DNA of 64,000 bases, taken from Bacteroidota bacterium (GTDB taxonomy: Bacteria; Bacteroidota; Bacteroidia; NS11-12g; UBA9320). Positions 37,480-47,030 of this stretch are shown in pieces. Position numbers and translations under genes: made by a program. Position 1 is the first letter of the stretch; each line of letters starts with the position of its first letter. The notes beneath the pieces are model-generated. The model had not been told where the DNA came from, made no database searches, and saw nothing but the letters and a program-made list of their open reading frames with translations. The stretch lies in NCBI GenBank assembly GCA_013359235.1, contig JABWCE010000006.1, forward strand, positions 86,030 to 150,029, written 5' to 3'.

Positions 37480-38691
37480 TTGCATAAAAACCTAAATATA
37501 ATTGCTTTTGATATTCCATTTCCAGCCGATTATGGAGGAGTAATTGATATTTTTTTTAAGATAAAAGAACTTAAAAAACAAGGTTTCAAAATCAATTTAC
37601 ATTGTTTTCAATATGGAAGAGAAAAATCAATTATTTTGTCACAACTCTGCAAAGAAGTATATTATTACCCCCGAAAAACATATAAAAATTTGCTGTTTGG
37701 AGATATTCCATACATTGTAGCATCAAGGCAAAGCGAAGAACTTTTGCAAAACATAAAAAACAACAATTATCCAATTTTATTTGAAGGCTTACACTCAACT
37801 TTTTTGCTGAAACATCCCGATTTGAAAAATAGATTGAAAATTGTAAGAACTCACAATATTGAACATGAATACTATAAACACCTTGAACTTGCAGAGAAAA
37901 ATTTTTTCAAAAAATACTTTTTCAAAACCGAAGCCGAAAGGTTGAAAAAATATCAAAGTATATTAAAATTTGCCGATTTAATTTGTGCTATTTCGCCTGC
38001 AGATGAGCAATATTTCAAAAAAAAATTTGGCAAAACCATATACCTGCCTGCTTTTCATAACAACGAAAAAGTTAATATAATTACAGGTTTGGGCAAATAT
38101 GCTCTTTATCACGGGAACCTATCAGTAGCCGAAAATCATTTGGCAGCAATGTTTCTTACAAACGAAGTATTTTCAAAAACAAATATTCCATTTATAATTG
38201 CTGGTTCAAATCCTAAAAAAGAATTAAAACAAGCCGTTTCAAAATATAAAAATATTGAATTAAGAGCAAATGAAAACACCGAAAATATTCATAATCTGAT
38301 TTCGAATGCTCAAATAAATATATTGTACACCCGCCAAAATACCGGAATAAAACTTAAACTCCTCAACTCACTTTACATTGGAAGACATTGCATAGCAAAC
38401 TCAATAATGACTGACAATACAGGGCTTAATTCGCTTTGCCATATAGCAAATACTCCCGAAAAAATAATTGAAATGCTAAACAAACTTATGAAAACCGAAT
38501 TTGATATAAATGAATTGACAAAAAGAAAGAAATTTTTTGCCGAAAATTTCAATAATTCAATTTCTGCCAATTTACTCATCGAAAATATAATGATAAAAAA
38601 TGATGGCAAAAACGAAATACCGCTTCAAAAAAATCATACAATAAATAAAAACAATAAACTTCGTTCAATGCTGAATATATTTACAATTTGA
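37480..38691 (+). CDS. GT-B glycosyltransferase
   Basis: 403 residues. The N-terminal half has PFPADYGGVIDIFFKIKEL, a donor-side loop typical of GT4-like enzymes. Further on are VRTHNIEHEYY, a LYHGNLSVAENHLAAMFL block and a C-terminal donor domain with IIAGSNPKKEL and GIKLKLLNSLYIGRHCIAN, where the usual E-x7-E motif is not conserved in standard form. The start is TTG at 37480; no early in-frame ATG exists. Probably adds sugars to a cell-surface glycan. No glycan cluster is next to it. Confidence 0.82.
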   Translation: MHKNLNIIAFDIPFPADYGGVIDIFFKIKELKKQGFKINLHCFQYGREKSIILSQLCKEVYYYPRKTYKNLLFGDIPYIVASRQSEELLQNIKNNNYPILFEGLHSTFLLKHPDLKNRLKIVRTHNIEHEYYKHLELAEKNFFKKYFFKTEAERLKKYQSILKFADLICAISPADEQYFKKKFGKTIYLPAFHNNEKVNIITGLGKYALYHGNLSVAENHLAAMFLTNEVFSKTNIPFIIAGSNPKKELKQAVSKYKNIELRANENTENIHNLISNAQINILYTRQNTGIKLKLLNSLYIGRHCIANSIMTDNTGLNSLCHIANTPEKIIEMLNKLMKTEFDINELTKRKKFFAENFNNSISANLLIENIMIKNDGKNEIPLQKNHTINKNNKLRSMLNIFTI

Positions 38692-38702
38692 AAATTTATT
38701 TC

Positions 38703-38733
38703 TTGATAAATCAATATTTAGATATTAAGTTTG
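38703..38733 (+). promoter_or_regulatory. Bacteroidota-type promoter for the 38799 gene
   Basis: TTG (38703-38705) and TAAGTTTG (38726-38733), with 20 bases between, fit the -33/-7 consensus. The leader would be about 60 bases. Confidence 0.5.
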
Positions 38734-38798
38734 GAGAATAATTTGAAGAATTATACTTCAATTTTATAACTTTAAAATTCACTTAAATATAAAAAACT

Positions 38799-39182
38799 AT
38801 GACAGCAGAAAAAAAAATTTACGAGCTTCATCAGGAAAATCAAGAATGGTTAAAAAAACTTTCATTTTACAAAGACGAAATCAAAGTTTTTCAAAAACGA
38901 GTTGACGAAATTGCAAAGTTGAATACTTCCAAAGAGTTTCAAGCAATGGTTGACCATTATCAAAACCAATTTTTTATCCAATTAGACAGGATAAACAGCA
39001 TAAAACACGAAATTAAAAACAATGAAAAAACCATTGAAGATTCAGTAAGAAGCAACTCGGTAGCCGTTGACCACCGTAGCATGCCCGACCACGAAGAACA
39101 AAGAGAAAAAGTTCAAACTTTTGAAGAAATTTTTTCTTCTTTAAAAGATGAGTTTAACAGTTTTCTTTCAAAATTTTTATAA
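38799..39182 (+). CDS. Coiled-coil protein of unknown function
   Basis: 127 residues, almost entirely helical and charged, with a first coiled coil (~5-80) and a second (~95-127) around a linker with VAVDHRSMPDHEEQRE. No signal peptide or membrane segment is present, so it is cytoplasmic. I recognise the general type from Bacteroidota but no function. It has its own promoter-like sequence and a terminator, so it is probably a single-gene unit. Confidence 0.75.
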   Translation: MTAEKKIYELHQENQEWLKKLSFYKDEIKVFQKRVDEIAKLNTSKEFQAMVDHYQNQFFIQLDRINSIKHEIKNNEKTIEDSVRSNSVAVDHRSMPDHEEQREKVQTFEEIFSSLKDEFNSFLSKFL

Positions 39183-39204
39183 AAGTTATATAAAATTACG
39201 TTAA

Positions 39205-39240
39205 AAAATCACTTGTAGCTTCTTACAGGTGATTTTTTTT
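39205..39240 (+). terminator. Rho-independent terminator of the coiled-coil gene
   Basis: AAATCACTTGTA pairs with TACAGGTGATTT (one bulge-like mismatch) around a short loop and is followed by a T run. It begins about 22 bases after the stop at 39182. Confidence 0.85.
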
Positions 39241-39293
39241 ATATCAAATTATTCTATAATCTAAAAAAAACTATATGTAGTTTGTATTTATGT

Positions 39294-39370
39294 AGCTCCT
39301 TCGGAGCTTTTTATATTTAACTTTTTAATCATTCTATTAATATTTTGCTCTATTGGAGCAAAGATTGGTT
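39294..39370. repeat. Pair of short hairpins in an intergenic region
   Basis: AGCTCC/GGAGCT (39294-39308, loop TTC, followed by TTTTT) and TTTGCTC/GAGCAAA (about 39343-39363) lie between the coiled-coil gene and folB. The first may be a second terminator; together they resemble a small REP-type element. Nothing else is seen in 39241-39413. Confidence 0.5.
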
Positions 39371-39413
39371 CTTAAATCGAACTCACGTTAAATAATACTT
39401 TTAAAACAAAAAT

Positions 39414-39764
39414 TTATTCTTCAATTATAAATTCAGGAAAGAAACTGCCCGCTCCTACCGGATTGGTTTTTGAAATACTAATTTTCCAACTTAAAACTTG
39501 TGGAAATTCAGATTTTAAAGCCTTCAAAATATTTATTGCAACATTTTCAATCATACTTTCGCGAAATTCAAAAACTTTTAATACAACGCTATGTAAAAGT
39601 TCGTAATTTACAGAATTAGTTAAATCCGGGGCTTCCACAGCAAAATCAGTTTTTAAATGTGCTGTAATATTTATGGTAAAAAAATTACCTGTCATAGCTT
39701 CTTCGCTGTGCGAGCCATGATACCCAAAAAGCCTGATATTATTAAAAGCAATAGTACCTTTCAT
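39414..39764 (-). CDS. folB: Dihydroneopterin aldolase
   Basis: 116 residues from the ATG at 39764, the usual FolB size; an upstream TTG at 39791 would add a nine-residue basic extension not seen in the family. Landmarks are FNNIRLFGYHGSHSEEAMTGNFF (with the conserved Glu), NSVNYELLHSVVLKVFEFRESMIENVAINIL and ISKTNPVGAG. It cleaves dihydroneopterin in folate synthesis. It is divergent from the acyl-CoA dehydrogenase gene. Confidence 0.93.
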   Translation of the reverse strand: MKGTIAFNNIRLFGYHGSHSEEAMTGNFFTINITAHLKTDFAVEAPDLTNSVNYELLHSVVLKVFEFRESMIENVAINILKALKSEFPQVLSWKISISKTNPVGAGSFFPEFIIEE

Positions 39765-39801
39765 TTTTTTAAAATAATATTTAGCTTGCAAATTAATGTT
39801 T

Positions 39802-39809
39802 TATTTTTG
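39802..39809 (+). promoter_or_regulatory. Possible -7 box (TATTTTTG) for the acyl-CoA dehydrogenase gene
   Basis: TATTTTTG fits TAnnTTTG and lies 12 bases before the ATG at 39821. The -33 region has only TTTA, so support is partial. Confidence 0.4.
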
Positions 39810-39820
39810 CCATATTAATT

Positions 39821-41038
39821 ATGACACAAGAAGAATTATTAAAATTTAAAGAAAACCAAAAAATCACTGACCAATTTAAACAACCCGATTTTTATGGAAT
39901 TGATGAACTGTTGAACGAAGAACATAAACTAATCAGAGATTCCATAAGAGATTGGGTAAAAAAAGAAATTTCGCCTATAATAGATATATGCTGTCAAGAA
40001 GCTATTTTTCCTGATTTTATAAAAAAAGGACTTGGCGAAATTGGCTGCTACGGACCTCAGCTTCCTGTTGAATACGGTTGCGGAGGGCTTGATTACATTT
40101 CTTACGGTCTTGCAATGCAGGAACTCGAAAGAGGCGATAGTGGAATTCGTTCTACCGCATCAGTACAAGGTTCGTTGGTAATGTATCCTATCTATAAATT
40201 TGGCAGCGAAGAGCAAAAACAAAAATATTTACCAAGACTTGCTACTGGCGAAATTATGGGCTGTTTTGGTCTTACCGAGCCAAATCATGGTTCTGATCCT
40301 GGTTCAATGATAACAAGAATTGAAGATAAAGGAGATTTTTATTTGCTAAATGGTGCAAAAATGTGGATTTCGAATGCCCCATTTGCCGATATAGCTGTAG
40401 TTTGGGCTAAAGATGATAATAATATTGTCAGGGGAATGATAATAGAACGCGGTATGGAAGGTTTTACTACTCCCGAAACACATAAAAAATGGAGTTTGAG
40501 GGCTTCGGCTACTGGCGAACTTGTGTTTGACAATGTAAAAGTACCTAAAGAAAATATTTTCCCAAATGTGAAAGGGCTTAAAGGTCCTCTTACCTGCCTC
40601 AATTCTGCCAGATATGGTATTAGCTGGGGAGTTGTAGGTGCAGCAATGGATTGCTACGATACGGCACTTAGATACAGCAAAGAGAGAAAGCAATTTGGCA
40701 AAAGCATTAGCAGTTTTCAGTTACAGCAAAAAAAACTTGCCGAAATGCTTACCGATATTACAAAAGCACAACTTATATGCTGGAGACTCGGTACTTTAAT
40801 GAACGAAGGCAAAGCTACTCCATCGCAAATAAGTCTTGCAAAACGCAACAATGTAGAAATGGCTCTAAATATTGCCCGCACATCAAGGCAAATGCTTGGT
40901 GCAATGGGCATAACAGGTGATTATCCTATTATGAGGCACATGATGAACCTCGAATCTGTTGTTACTTATGAAGGTACTCATGACATACATTTGCTTATTT
41001 TAGGACATGAAATTACAGGTGATAATGCTTTTAGCTAA
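39821..41038 (+). CDS. gcdH: Acyl-CoA dehydrogenase, glutaryl-CoA dehydrogenase type
   Basis: 405 residues. FAD/substrate motifs are GIRSTASVQGSLVM, CFGLTEPNHGSDPGSM, WISNAPFADIAVVWA and RKQFGKSISSFQLQQKKLAEM, and the catalytic Glu is E384 in YEGTHDIH. The RSTASVQ segment with the substrate-binding Arg is typical of glutaryl-CoA dehydrogenase, which acts in lysine/tryptophan breakdown with electron-transfer flavoprotein as acceptor. The next gene starts on the base after its stop. Confidence 0.92.
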   Translation: MTQEELLKFKENQKITDQFKQPDFYGIDELLNEEHKLIRDSIRDWVKKEISPIIDICCQEAIFPDFIKKGLGEIGCYGPQLPVEYGCGGLDYISYGLAMQELERGDSGIRSTASVQGSLVMYPIYKFGSEEQKQKYLPRLATGEIMGCFGLTEPNHGSDPGSMITRIEDKGDFYLLNGAKMWISNAPFADIAVVWAKDDNNIVRGMIIERGMEGFTTPETHKKWSLRASATGELVFDNVKVPKENIFPNVKGLKGPLTCLNSARYGISWGVVGAAMDCYDTALRYSKERKQFGKSISSFQLQQKKLAEMLTDITKAQLICWRLGTLMNEGKATPSQISLAKRNNVEMALNIARTSRQMLGAMGITGDYPIMRHMMNLESVVTYEGTHDIHLLILGHEITGDNAFS

Positions 41039-42130
41039 TTGAAATTTTTAAAAATTATATATTTAATTTTATTGTTAAACTTTTCCTGCAAAACTTTTGC
41101 AGGTGCAGTAAAATCATTTGAGCCTACTAAGGTTTTGTTAAGCATAAACATACACAATCAACCTGATTCATTGGGATATAATATAGTTCAAGATTTTCCA
41201 AAATTTATTTATCCAAAAATAATGAATGGTTTAATAAATCTATGGAACAACCCCGACAAAGAAGTTAAAATTAATGGAGCAGCATTAGCTTCTATACAGA
41301 ACAGCAGCAATACTTCTTTCGAAAATGTTCAAAATGTATTTGTACATGAAATTTGGGAACTGAACAACAATTTTCTCGACATTGCTATAATTGGTTTTTC
41401 GTTTATAAACAAAACACAAGATGGCTCTGTATCTTATGGTTTTGTTGATTACGAAGATTTAAAACCACTATTGGCAAAAATAAATATACCTTGCAATTCG
41501 AATGGTTTTGTAAACATTACTTACGAAGAAGTTTTGAAAAAAATGGAATTCAACTTTTCGATAATTCAATTTGGAAACGATGATTTTAAAAACTACCCCG
41601 AAAAATCTTTGAAAATAAAGAAATATCTCTTTGAAAACCCCAAAGTAAAATACCTGTCCGATATTAAAAAAAATGATAAATACAAACTTATAAGGTTTGA
41701 GATACACAATATTGATAGCCCGCAAAACACTATTTTGTTTTCTTCAATTTCAAGTTTTTTTAAAGAAAATATGGAGCAATTTTACAATCTTGGAGCCGAT
41801 AAGGATTTTAATTACCTTGAAAAATACCCCGACTTGATTTTTTCGAAAATAAAAGTTACTGAAATTATAAAATACAACCGCGAAAATGTAAACTCAAAAA
41901 TCTCATCAGTACAGTTTTTTATTGAAGATAAAAGCTTGCCTGTGTGTACACTTGATTTTATAAATCAAATGGGAATAATTGTAAATTTTAAACCATTTGC
42001 CGAGTTTATAGTTGAAAAAAATTATGAATTAATTTTAACTCAAGTAAACAATGAAAACATTTCTGAAAACCACACAAAGGAAATATTGAATAAAATAAAA
42101 AACGGCGAAAAAATACTGATAAAGCATTAA
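41039..42130 (+). CDS. Secreted protein of unknown function
   Basis: 363 residues with a signal peptide (MKFLKIIYLILLLNFSCKTFAG). The start is TTG at 41039, directly after the TAA of gcdH. The mature part has repeated strand/helix segments such as FPKFIYPKIMNGLINLWNNPDKEVKING and later PEKSLKIKKYLFENP, which vaguely resemble GldN/PorN-type proteins, but I do not call it one. It is followed by the phosphohexomutase gene after three bases, so it sits in an operon with metabolic genes. Confidence 0.7.
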   Translation: MKFLKIIYLILLLNFSCKTFAGAVKSFEPTKVLLSINIHNQPDSLGYNIVQDFPKFIYPKIMNGLINLWNNPDKEVKINGAALASIQNSSNTSFENVQNVFVHEIWELNNNFLDIAIIGFSFINKTQDGSVSYGFVDYEDLKPLLAKINIPCNSNGFVNITYEEVLKKMEFNFSIIQFGNDDFKNYPEKSLKIKKYLFENPKVKYLSDIKKNDKYKLIRFEIHNIDSPQNTILFSSISSFFKENMEQFYNLGADKDFNYLEKYPDLIFSKIKVTEIIKYNRENVNSKISSVQFFIEDKSLPVCTLDFINQMGIIVNFKPFAEFIVEKNYELILTQVNNENISENHTKEILNKIKNGEKILIKH

Positions 42131-42133
42131 AAA

Positions 42134-43537
42134 ATGACAAAAATAAAATTTGGAACTGACGGATGGAGAGCCATTATTGCCCGAGATTTTACCGAACACA
42201 ACGTAATGCGTGCAGCACAAGGAACTGCCCAGTGGGTACTTGACAAAAAAACTAATGAACCAAAAGTAATAATAGGCTACGATTGCCGCTTTGGAGGCGA
42301 AATGTTTATGAAAGCTATTTCAAGAGTTTTGGCTTATAATAAAATAAAATGTATAGTTCCTCAAAATTTTGTGAGTACACCAATGGTTTCGCTTGCTACG
42401 CTTATGCTAAAAGCCGATGCAGGCATTGTAATTACAGCAAGCCACAACCCGCCGGAATACAATGGTTACAAAATTAAAGACTCGTTTGGCGGACCCGCTG
42501 TACCCGAAGAAATAACCAAAATTGAAAACTATATTCCCGATAGTCTTTCACAAGAATACCTGTCGTTTGATCACTATGTTTCGATAGGCATGATAATGTT
42601 TGAAGATTTAGAAAAATTATATCTCGAAAAAGTTAAAACAGAAATTAATCTTGAATTAATTTATAAATCAGGTTTTGAAACGGCTTACGATGCTATGTAT
42701 GGTGCGGGGCAAAGTGCAATGAGAAAACTATTGCCCGATGCTACATTTTTGCATTGCGAAACCAACCCCGGTTTTGATGGACAAGCTCCGGAACCAATTC
42801 ACAAAAATTTAAACGCACTTTCTGAACTAATATCTATTTCGGAAGAAATAGATTTGGGAATAGCAACAGATGGCGATGCTGATAGAATAGGGCTGTACGA
42901 TAGCAAAGGCAATTTTGTAGATTCGCATCATATAATTTTATTGCTTATCCAATATCTCCACAAATACAAAGGGTTGAATGGCAAAGTAGTAAACAGTTTT
43001 AGTTGTACTTCGAAAATTACCAAACTTTGTAAGCATTATGGACTTGAACAAGAAATCACAAAAATTGGCTTTAAATATATTTGCGACAAAATTATTAGCC
43101 AAGATGTATTAATAGGTGGCGAAGAATCTGGTGGAATAGCAATAAAAGGGCATATACCCGAAAGAGATGGAATATGGATAGGGCTTACAATTTTAGAATT
43201 TATGTGCCAAACAGGTAAAAACATTTCACAACTAATTGAAGAGATATATGCAATCACCGGTAGTTTTGCCGTTGAAAGGTATGATTTGCATATTACAGAA
43301 CAAGTGAAACAAAAAGTAATTGAAGCATGTGAAAATAATACTTATAAAAAATTTGGCAAATACCATTTCACACGAAAAGAAAATATTGATGGGTATAAGT
43401 ATTTTTTAAATGATGAAAATTGGGTAATGATACGCCCCTCTGGCACCGAGCCGGTTTTGAGAATTTATGCAGAAGCGTTAGATTCAAAAACGGCGTTTGA
43501 TATACTTGAAAATACTAAATCAGAAATTTTAAATTAG
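42134..43537 (+). CDS. Phosphoglucomutase/phosphomannomutase family protein
   Basis: 467 residues of the alpha-D-phosphohexomutase family. The phosphoserine is S103 in VITASHNPPEYNGYK, the metal loop is TDGDADRIG, the sugar-binding loop is GGEESGGIA and the phosphate-binding loop is RPSGTEPVLRIYAEA. It interconverts hexose 1- and 6-phosphates; glucose or mannose preference cannot be told from sequence alone. The protein is cytoplasmic and the gene lies in a run with the 41039 and 43546 genes. Confidence 0.94.
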   Translation: MTKIKFGTDGWRAIIARDFTEHNVMRAAQGTAQWVLDKKTNEPKVIIGYDCRFGGEMFMKAISRVLAYNKIKCIVPQNFVSTPMVSLATLMLKADAGIVITASHNPPEYNGYKIKDSFGGPAVPEEITKIENYIPDSLSQEYLSFDHYVSIGMIMFEDLEKLYLEKVKTEINLELIYKSGFETAYDAMYGAGQSAMRKLLPDATFLHCETNPGFDGQAPEPIHKNLNALSELISISEEIDLGIATDGDADRIGLYDSKGNFVDSHHIILLLIQYLHKYKGLNGKVVNSFSCTSKITKLCKHYGLEQEITKIGFKYICDKIISQDVLIGGEESGGIAIKGHIPERDGIWIGLTILEFMCQTGKNISQLIEEIYAITGSFAVERYDLHITEQVKQKVIEACENNTYKKFGKYHFTRKENIDGYKYFLNDENWVMIRPSGTEPVLRIYAEALDSKTAFDILENTKSEILN

Positions 43538-43545
43538 CTTATAAA

Positions 43546-44475
43546 ATGAAGGTATTACTTTCAAAAATTAATAAGAAATACCTAAAAATTTTTTTAGCTA
43601 TCACAACTTTAATTTCAATTAATAAAAGTTCTGCTTCTAATTATTTCGATACATTAAAGCGTAAAAAAATAATCATTTCATCACTCAGCAGCGTGTACAT
43701 TTCAAATATGGGAGCATTGTACAAACTTTGGTACAAAGATTACGAAGGCTCTCCATTTCATTTTTACGATGACAGCCGCCACTGGATGGCTATGGACAAA
43801 GCAGGCCATGCTTTTAGTTCTTTTGTTGAGTCAAAATTCAGTTATCAAATGTTTAAATGGGCAGGATACAGCCACAAGAAAGCATTAATTTTGGGTTGCT
43901 CATATAGTTTTATTTACCAAAATACTTTTGAAATATTTGATGCATATTCAGCCGAATGGGGCTTTTCTATTGCCGACGTAGCCGCCAATACTTTTGGTTC
44001 GGGACTTGTATTATCACAACAATTGCTGTGGAACGAAAACAGAATATTAATTAAATATTCTTATCAACCATCGCCATTTATAAAAATACGTCCGGAAACA
44101 TTTGGTGAAAATTTTTATCAAAACCTGCTTAAAGATTACAATGGACAAACTTATTGGTTGAATTTTAATCTGAAATCTCTTTTAAATTATTCAAAAATTC
44201 CTGACTGGCTTGATGTATCAATAGGCTATGGAGCAAATGGAATGTATGGAGGCAAAGATAATATTTATATAAAAGATGGTAAAACTTATAACTTTAATAA
44301 CACCCCGAGAGTTTACGAAATATATTTGGCCCCCGATATTAATCTTGAAAGATTGCATATTGAGAAAAAATGGTTAAAAATAGCCTTAAATATTTTAAAC
44401 TCATATAAAGTACCTCTACCCGCTTTAAAATATACACAAAACCGAAGTTTAAAATTTATACCAATCATGTTTTAA
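43546..44475 (+). CDS. DUF2279 family protein
   Basis: 309 residues with an N-terminal signal peptide (to ~30, NKSSAS). The domain has MDKAGHAFSSFVESKFSYQMFKWAG, EIFDAYSAEWGFSIADVAANTFGSGL and a C-terminal beta region. DUF2279 (related to YfiM) proteins are envelope proteins of unknown function in Bacteroidota. It ends the plus-strand run; a hairpin follows. Confidence 0.85.
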   Translation: MKVLLSKINKKYLKIFLAITTLISINKSSASNYFDTLKRKKIIISSLSSVYISNMGALYKLWYKDYEGSPFHFYDDSRHWMAMDKAGHAFSSFVESKFSYQMFKWAGYSHKKALILGCSYSFIYQNTFEIFDAYSAEWGFSIADVAANTFGSGLVLSQQLLWNENRILIKYSYQPSPFIKIRPETFGENFYQNLLKDYNGQTYWLNFNLKSLLNYSKIPDWLDVSIGYGANGMYGGKDNIYIKDGKTYNFNNTPRVYEIYLAPDINLERLHIEKKWLKIALNILNSYKVPLPALKYTQNRSLKFIPIMF

Positions 44476-44499
44476 AGATAAAACAAAAAAATATACATG

Positions 44500-44541
44500 C
44501 CCCCCCACTTGTCATCGTTTGTAAAGAGGATAAGATGGGGG
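44500..44541. terminator. Imperfect GC hairpin between convergent genes
   Basis: A run of seven C (44500-44506) with following ACTTGTC pairs imperfectly with GATAAGATGGGGG (44529-44541). It lies in the 106-base gap between convergent genes and may terminate either, though T runs are weak. Confidence 0.4.
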
Positions 44542-44581
44542 ATAAGAAAAATATTTACAGAAACTAATAATGAACAAAGAC

Positions 44582-45508
44582 TTACCGAAGCACCATTTCG
44601 TCCCATGTTAAAATAGTATTGAACCCTTTAGAAACGAAATAACTTAAAGCATTGCTGCGGGTTGCCAATACAAAATCACCTCCCCATGCACCAAGAGATT
44701 TGATATTGCCTTTGTAATCGGCAAATAGTTTTTCTTTTATTGTTAAAACTCCCAACACTTTAGAGATTATGCGTTCATGTTCGTTAATTAATTCTTCAAA
44801 ATAACCCAAATCATTGCATTTTATAATTTCACAGGTTATTTCGCTTATTCTTTCTATATCTTCTTTTTTCCATGCTTTATTTTTTAGATATTTTGAAACT
44901 TCAATCTCACTGTATTGTTTTTGGTTTAAGTGAACAAAATAAAGATTTTCTCTAAAAGATGGGTTAAATAATACTGATTTCCATTCTGGTTTTTTATCTG
45001 GAAGCAAATTGTAAATTACAGGTTTTTGTTCTAAAGCAGTAGCCACATCATATCCGCTGCCTTCAAGGGTATTGAAAAGCAAGTCAAAAGCATCAATTTT
45101 TGCCCATTTTGATAAATTGCTTATAAGAGTGCTGCTGCTGCCAAGACCCCAGTCATTAGGAAATTGCAGGTTTGTAGTAATTTCATAATCAAAATCACTT
45201 TTTATTAATTCGGCATTTCTTAGAAGTGTATGGTTTAGTATTTTGTTTAGCAATTTCACTTGTTCGTTGTAGTTTCCAACATGCACAGGTATTAGATAGT
45301 TATCTTGCAATATAAAAGAAATGTTCAGCCATATTTTACCGTTATAGTCACGTGCCAGCCAATGAATATTGCCTGAGCCGGCAAATTGTTCTACTGTCAT
45401 GGTTTGTCCTTTTGTTGTAGGTACAGAAAGAGCTTTGGCTCCATTAAGTACCATGTATTCGCCACTCAAAAGTAATTTGCCATTGCTAAAGTAAATAGAT
45501 TTAGACAT
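44582..45508 (-). CDS. GYDIA family GHMP kinase (mevalonate-pathway type)
   Basis: 308 residues. The N-terminus FSNGKLLLSGEYMVLNGAKALSVPT is typical of mevalonate-type kinases, the ATP loop is DWGLGSSSTLIS, and the naming motif appears as SGYDVA. The C-terminal motif is GAWGGDFVLA. Located 27 bases after the HMG-CoA reductase gene on the same strand, it is most likely a mevalonate or phosphomevalonate kinase for isoprenoid synthesis. The exact substrate is not proven. Confidence 0.85.
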   Translation of the reverse strand: MSKSIYFSNGKLLLSGEYMVLNGAKALSVPTTKGQTMTVEQFAGSGNIHWLARDYNGKIWLNISFILQDNYLIPVHVGNYNEQVKLLNKILNHTLLRNAELIKSDFDYEITTNLQFPNDWGLGSSSTLISNLSKWAKIDAFDLLFNTLEGSGYDVATALEQKPVIYNLLPDKKPEWKSVLFNPSFRENLYFVHLNQKQYSEIEVSKYLKNKAWKKEDIERISEITCEIIKCNDLGYFEELINEHERIISKVLGVLTIKEKLFADYKGNIKSLGAWGGDFVLATRSNALSYFVSKGFNTILTWDEMVLR

Positions 45509-45535
45509 TTTTCCCTGAATTATAAAAAATATAGT

Positions 45536-46882
45536 TTATAAATAAATTTTAAGTGTAGAAGGGTCTTTAATACCTCTTACCTTACAAAATGCTTCTACTG
45601 CTGCATAATGTGTAGGAACTTTGTCTTTAAAATATTCAACAATTTGAGCTTTTTCATCTTCGGTAGCTTCAAGTTGGTTGAGTATATTAAGCAGGTGCAT
45701 TTTCATGTGCCCTTTCTGAATACCGGAAGTTACAAGGCTTCGCAATGCCGAAAAATTTTGAGCAAGCCCTGCGGCTGCAATAATACACATCAATTGTGTT
45801 GCTCCGGGATTACCAAGCAAATGGTGTGAAAATTTTACCATTGGATGAAGTGAAGTTATCCCCCCTACTGTACCTACTGAAAGTGGAATTTCTATCCAAA
45901 ACTTAAACATTCCGTCAGTAATATCAACATGCGTTAAACTAGAATATTTCCCATTTCGCGAAGCAAAAGCATGAGCACATGCTTCTATTGCTCTGAAATC
46001 ATTACCTGTAGCTATTGCAACGGCATCTATTCCGTTCATTATTCCTTTATTGTGTGTAACAGCTCTATATGGTTCAATTTCGGCAATTCTCACGGCTGTT
46101 TTAAATTTTGAAGCAAATTCGTTGGGGTTTATCTCTTTGTTAAAATTCAAGCTTTTAATTTCGCATTGAACTTCGCTTTTCACCAAACAACGCGGTGAGT
46201 AATTGCTGAGAATACACATTATTACAGTAATATTTTTACTTGAAAGATTGCTTTCAAAAATTTCAAGTTTCAATTTTTTCGATATTTCTTCAAGTACTGT
46301 ATTAATAAAATTAGCACCCATGCTGTCGCAGGTTTCAAAAGTGGCTTCGAGTTGGTAGTAATTTGGCTCTATATCGGTTTTATTTACCAATTTTAAATCT
46401 GTAATTCCTCCGCCACGTGCCCTCATTTTTGCGGTAATTTGCTCTGTAACTTGCAGAAGTTTACTTTTTGTATTGTTAAAAAACAATTGCAATTCATAAA
46501 AATCTGAACCTTCCCAAAGAAAATGAATATGACCAATTTTTTCGGTAGAAATTACTGTTGAATTAAAACCTCCTCTATTCAACCAAAAATTTGCCGATTT
46601 AGCTGATGCAGCTACTACAGAACTCTCTTCTATTGCAAGAGGAATACAGTGAAGTTTGTTATTTATAAGAAAATTTGGGGCTATACCATAAGGAATATAA
46701 AAATTTGTGAGTGAATTTTCTATAAACTCATCATGTAGTTTTTGTATTTCAGCATCATTGTGCCAATAGCTTTTTAATAAATTAAGCGAGTTTTCAGAAT
46801 TCTGAAAGTAATTGAATATAATCCATTCTAACTTTGCCGATTTACTGTATTTACTAAAACCTTCAACAGGATTTTTTTTCAT
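45536..46882 (-). CDS. Hydroxymethylglutaryl-CoA reductase (class II)
   Basis: 448 residues. Class II HMG-CoA reductase hallmarks are ARGGGITDLKL (catalytic Glu region), NKGIMNGIDAVAIATGNDFRAIEA (catalytic Lys and Asp), SLPLSVGTVGG and a C-terminal small domain with the GHMKMHL histidine. It makes mevalonate from HMG-CoA, or degrades it in the reverse direction. The adjacent GHMP kinase points to the biosynthetic mevalonate pathway here. Confidence 0.94.
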   Translation of the reverse strand: MKKNPVEGFSKYSKSAKLEWIIFNYFQNSENSLNLLKSYWHNDAEIQKLHDEFIENSLTNFYIPYGIAPNFLINNKLHCIPLAIEESSVVAASAKSANFWLNRGGFNSTVISTEKIGHIHFLWEGSDFYELQLFFNNTKSKLLQVTEQITAKMRARGGGITDLKLVNKTDIEPNYYQLEATFETCDSMGANFINTVLEEISKKLKLEIFESNLSSKNITVIMCILSNYSPRCLVKSEVQCEIKSLNFNKEINPNEFASKFKTAVRIAEIEPYRAVTHNKGIMNGIDAVAIATGNDFRAIEACAHAFASRNGKYSSLTHVDITDGMFKFWIEIPLSVGTVGGITSLHPMVKFSHHLLGNPGATQLMCIIAAAGLAQNFSALRSLVTSGIQKGHMKMHLLNILNQLEATEDEKAQIVEYFKDKVPTHYAAVEAFCKVRGIKDPSTLKIYL

Positions 46883-47030
46883 TGTTTTATTTTTCCTGAT
46901 ACAATATTACTTAATTTTAATTCATATTTTGAAACAGAAATGCCGAAACTATTAAAAAAACAGCTTAACTAAAAAATAATTTATATTTAATATATAGATT
47001 AATGTTGACAGGATTTGAAGAGATAAATTT

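Noticed and set aside
39361..39410. Possible tRNA remnant (TTCTTAAATCGAACTCACG)
   Set aside because: It has a TCGAAC word but no acceptor or anticodon arms.
41039..42130. GldN/PorN T9SS component
   Set aside because: Only a faint similarity in one segment; no neighbouring gldK/L/M genes and no clear motif.
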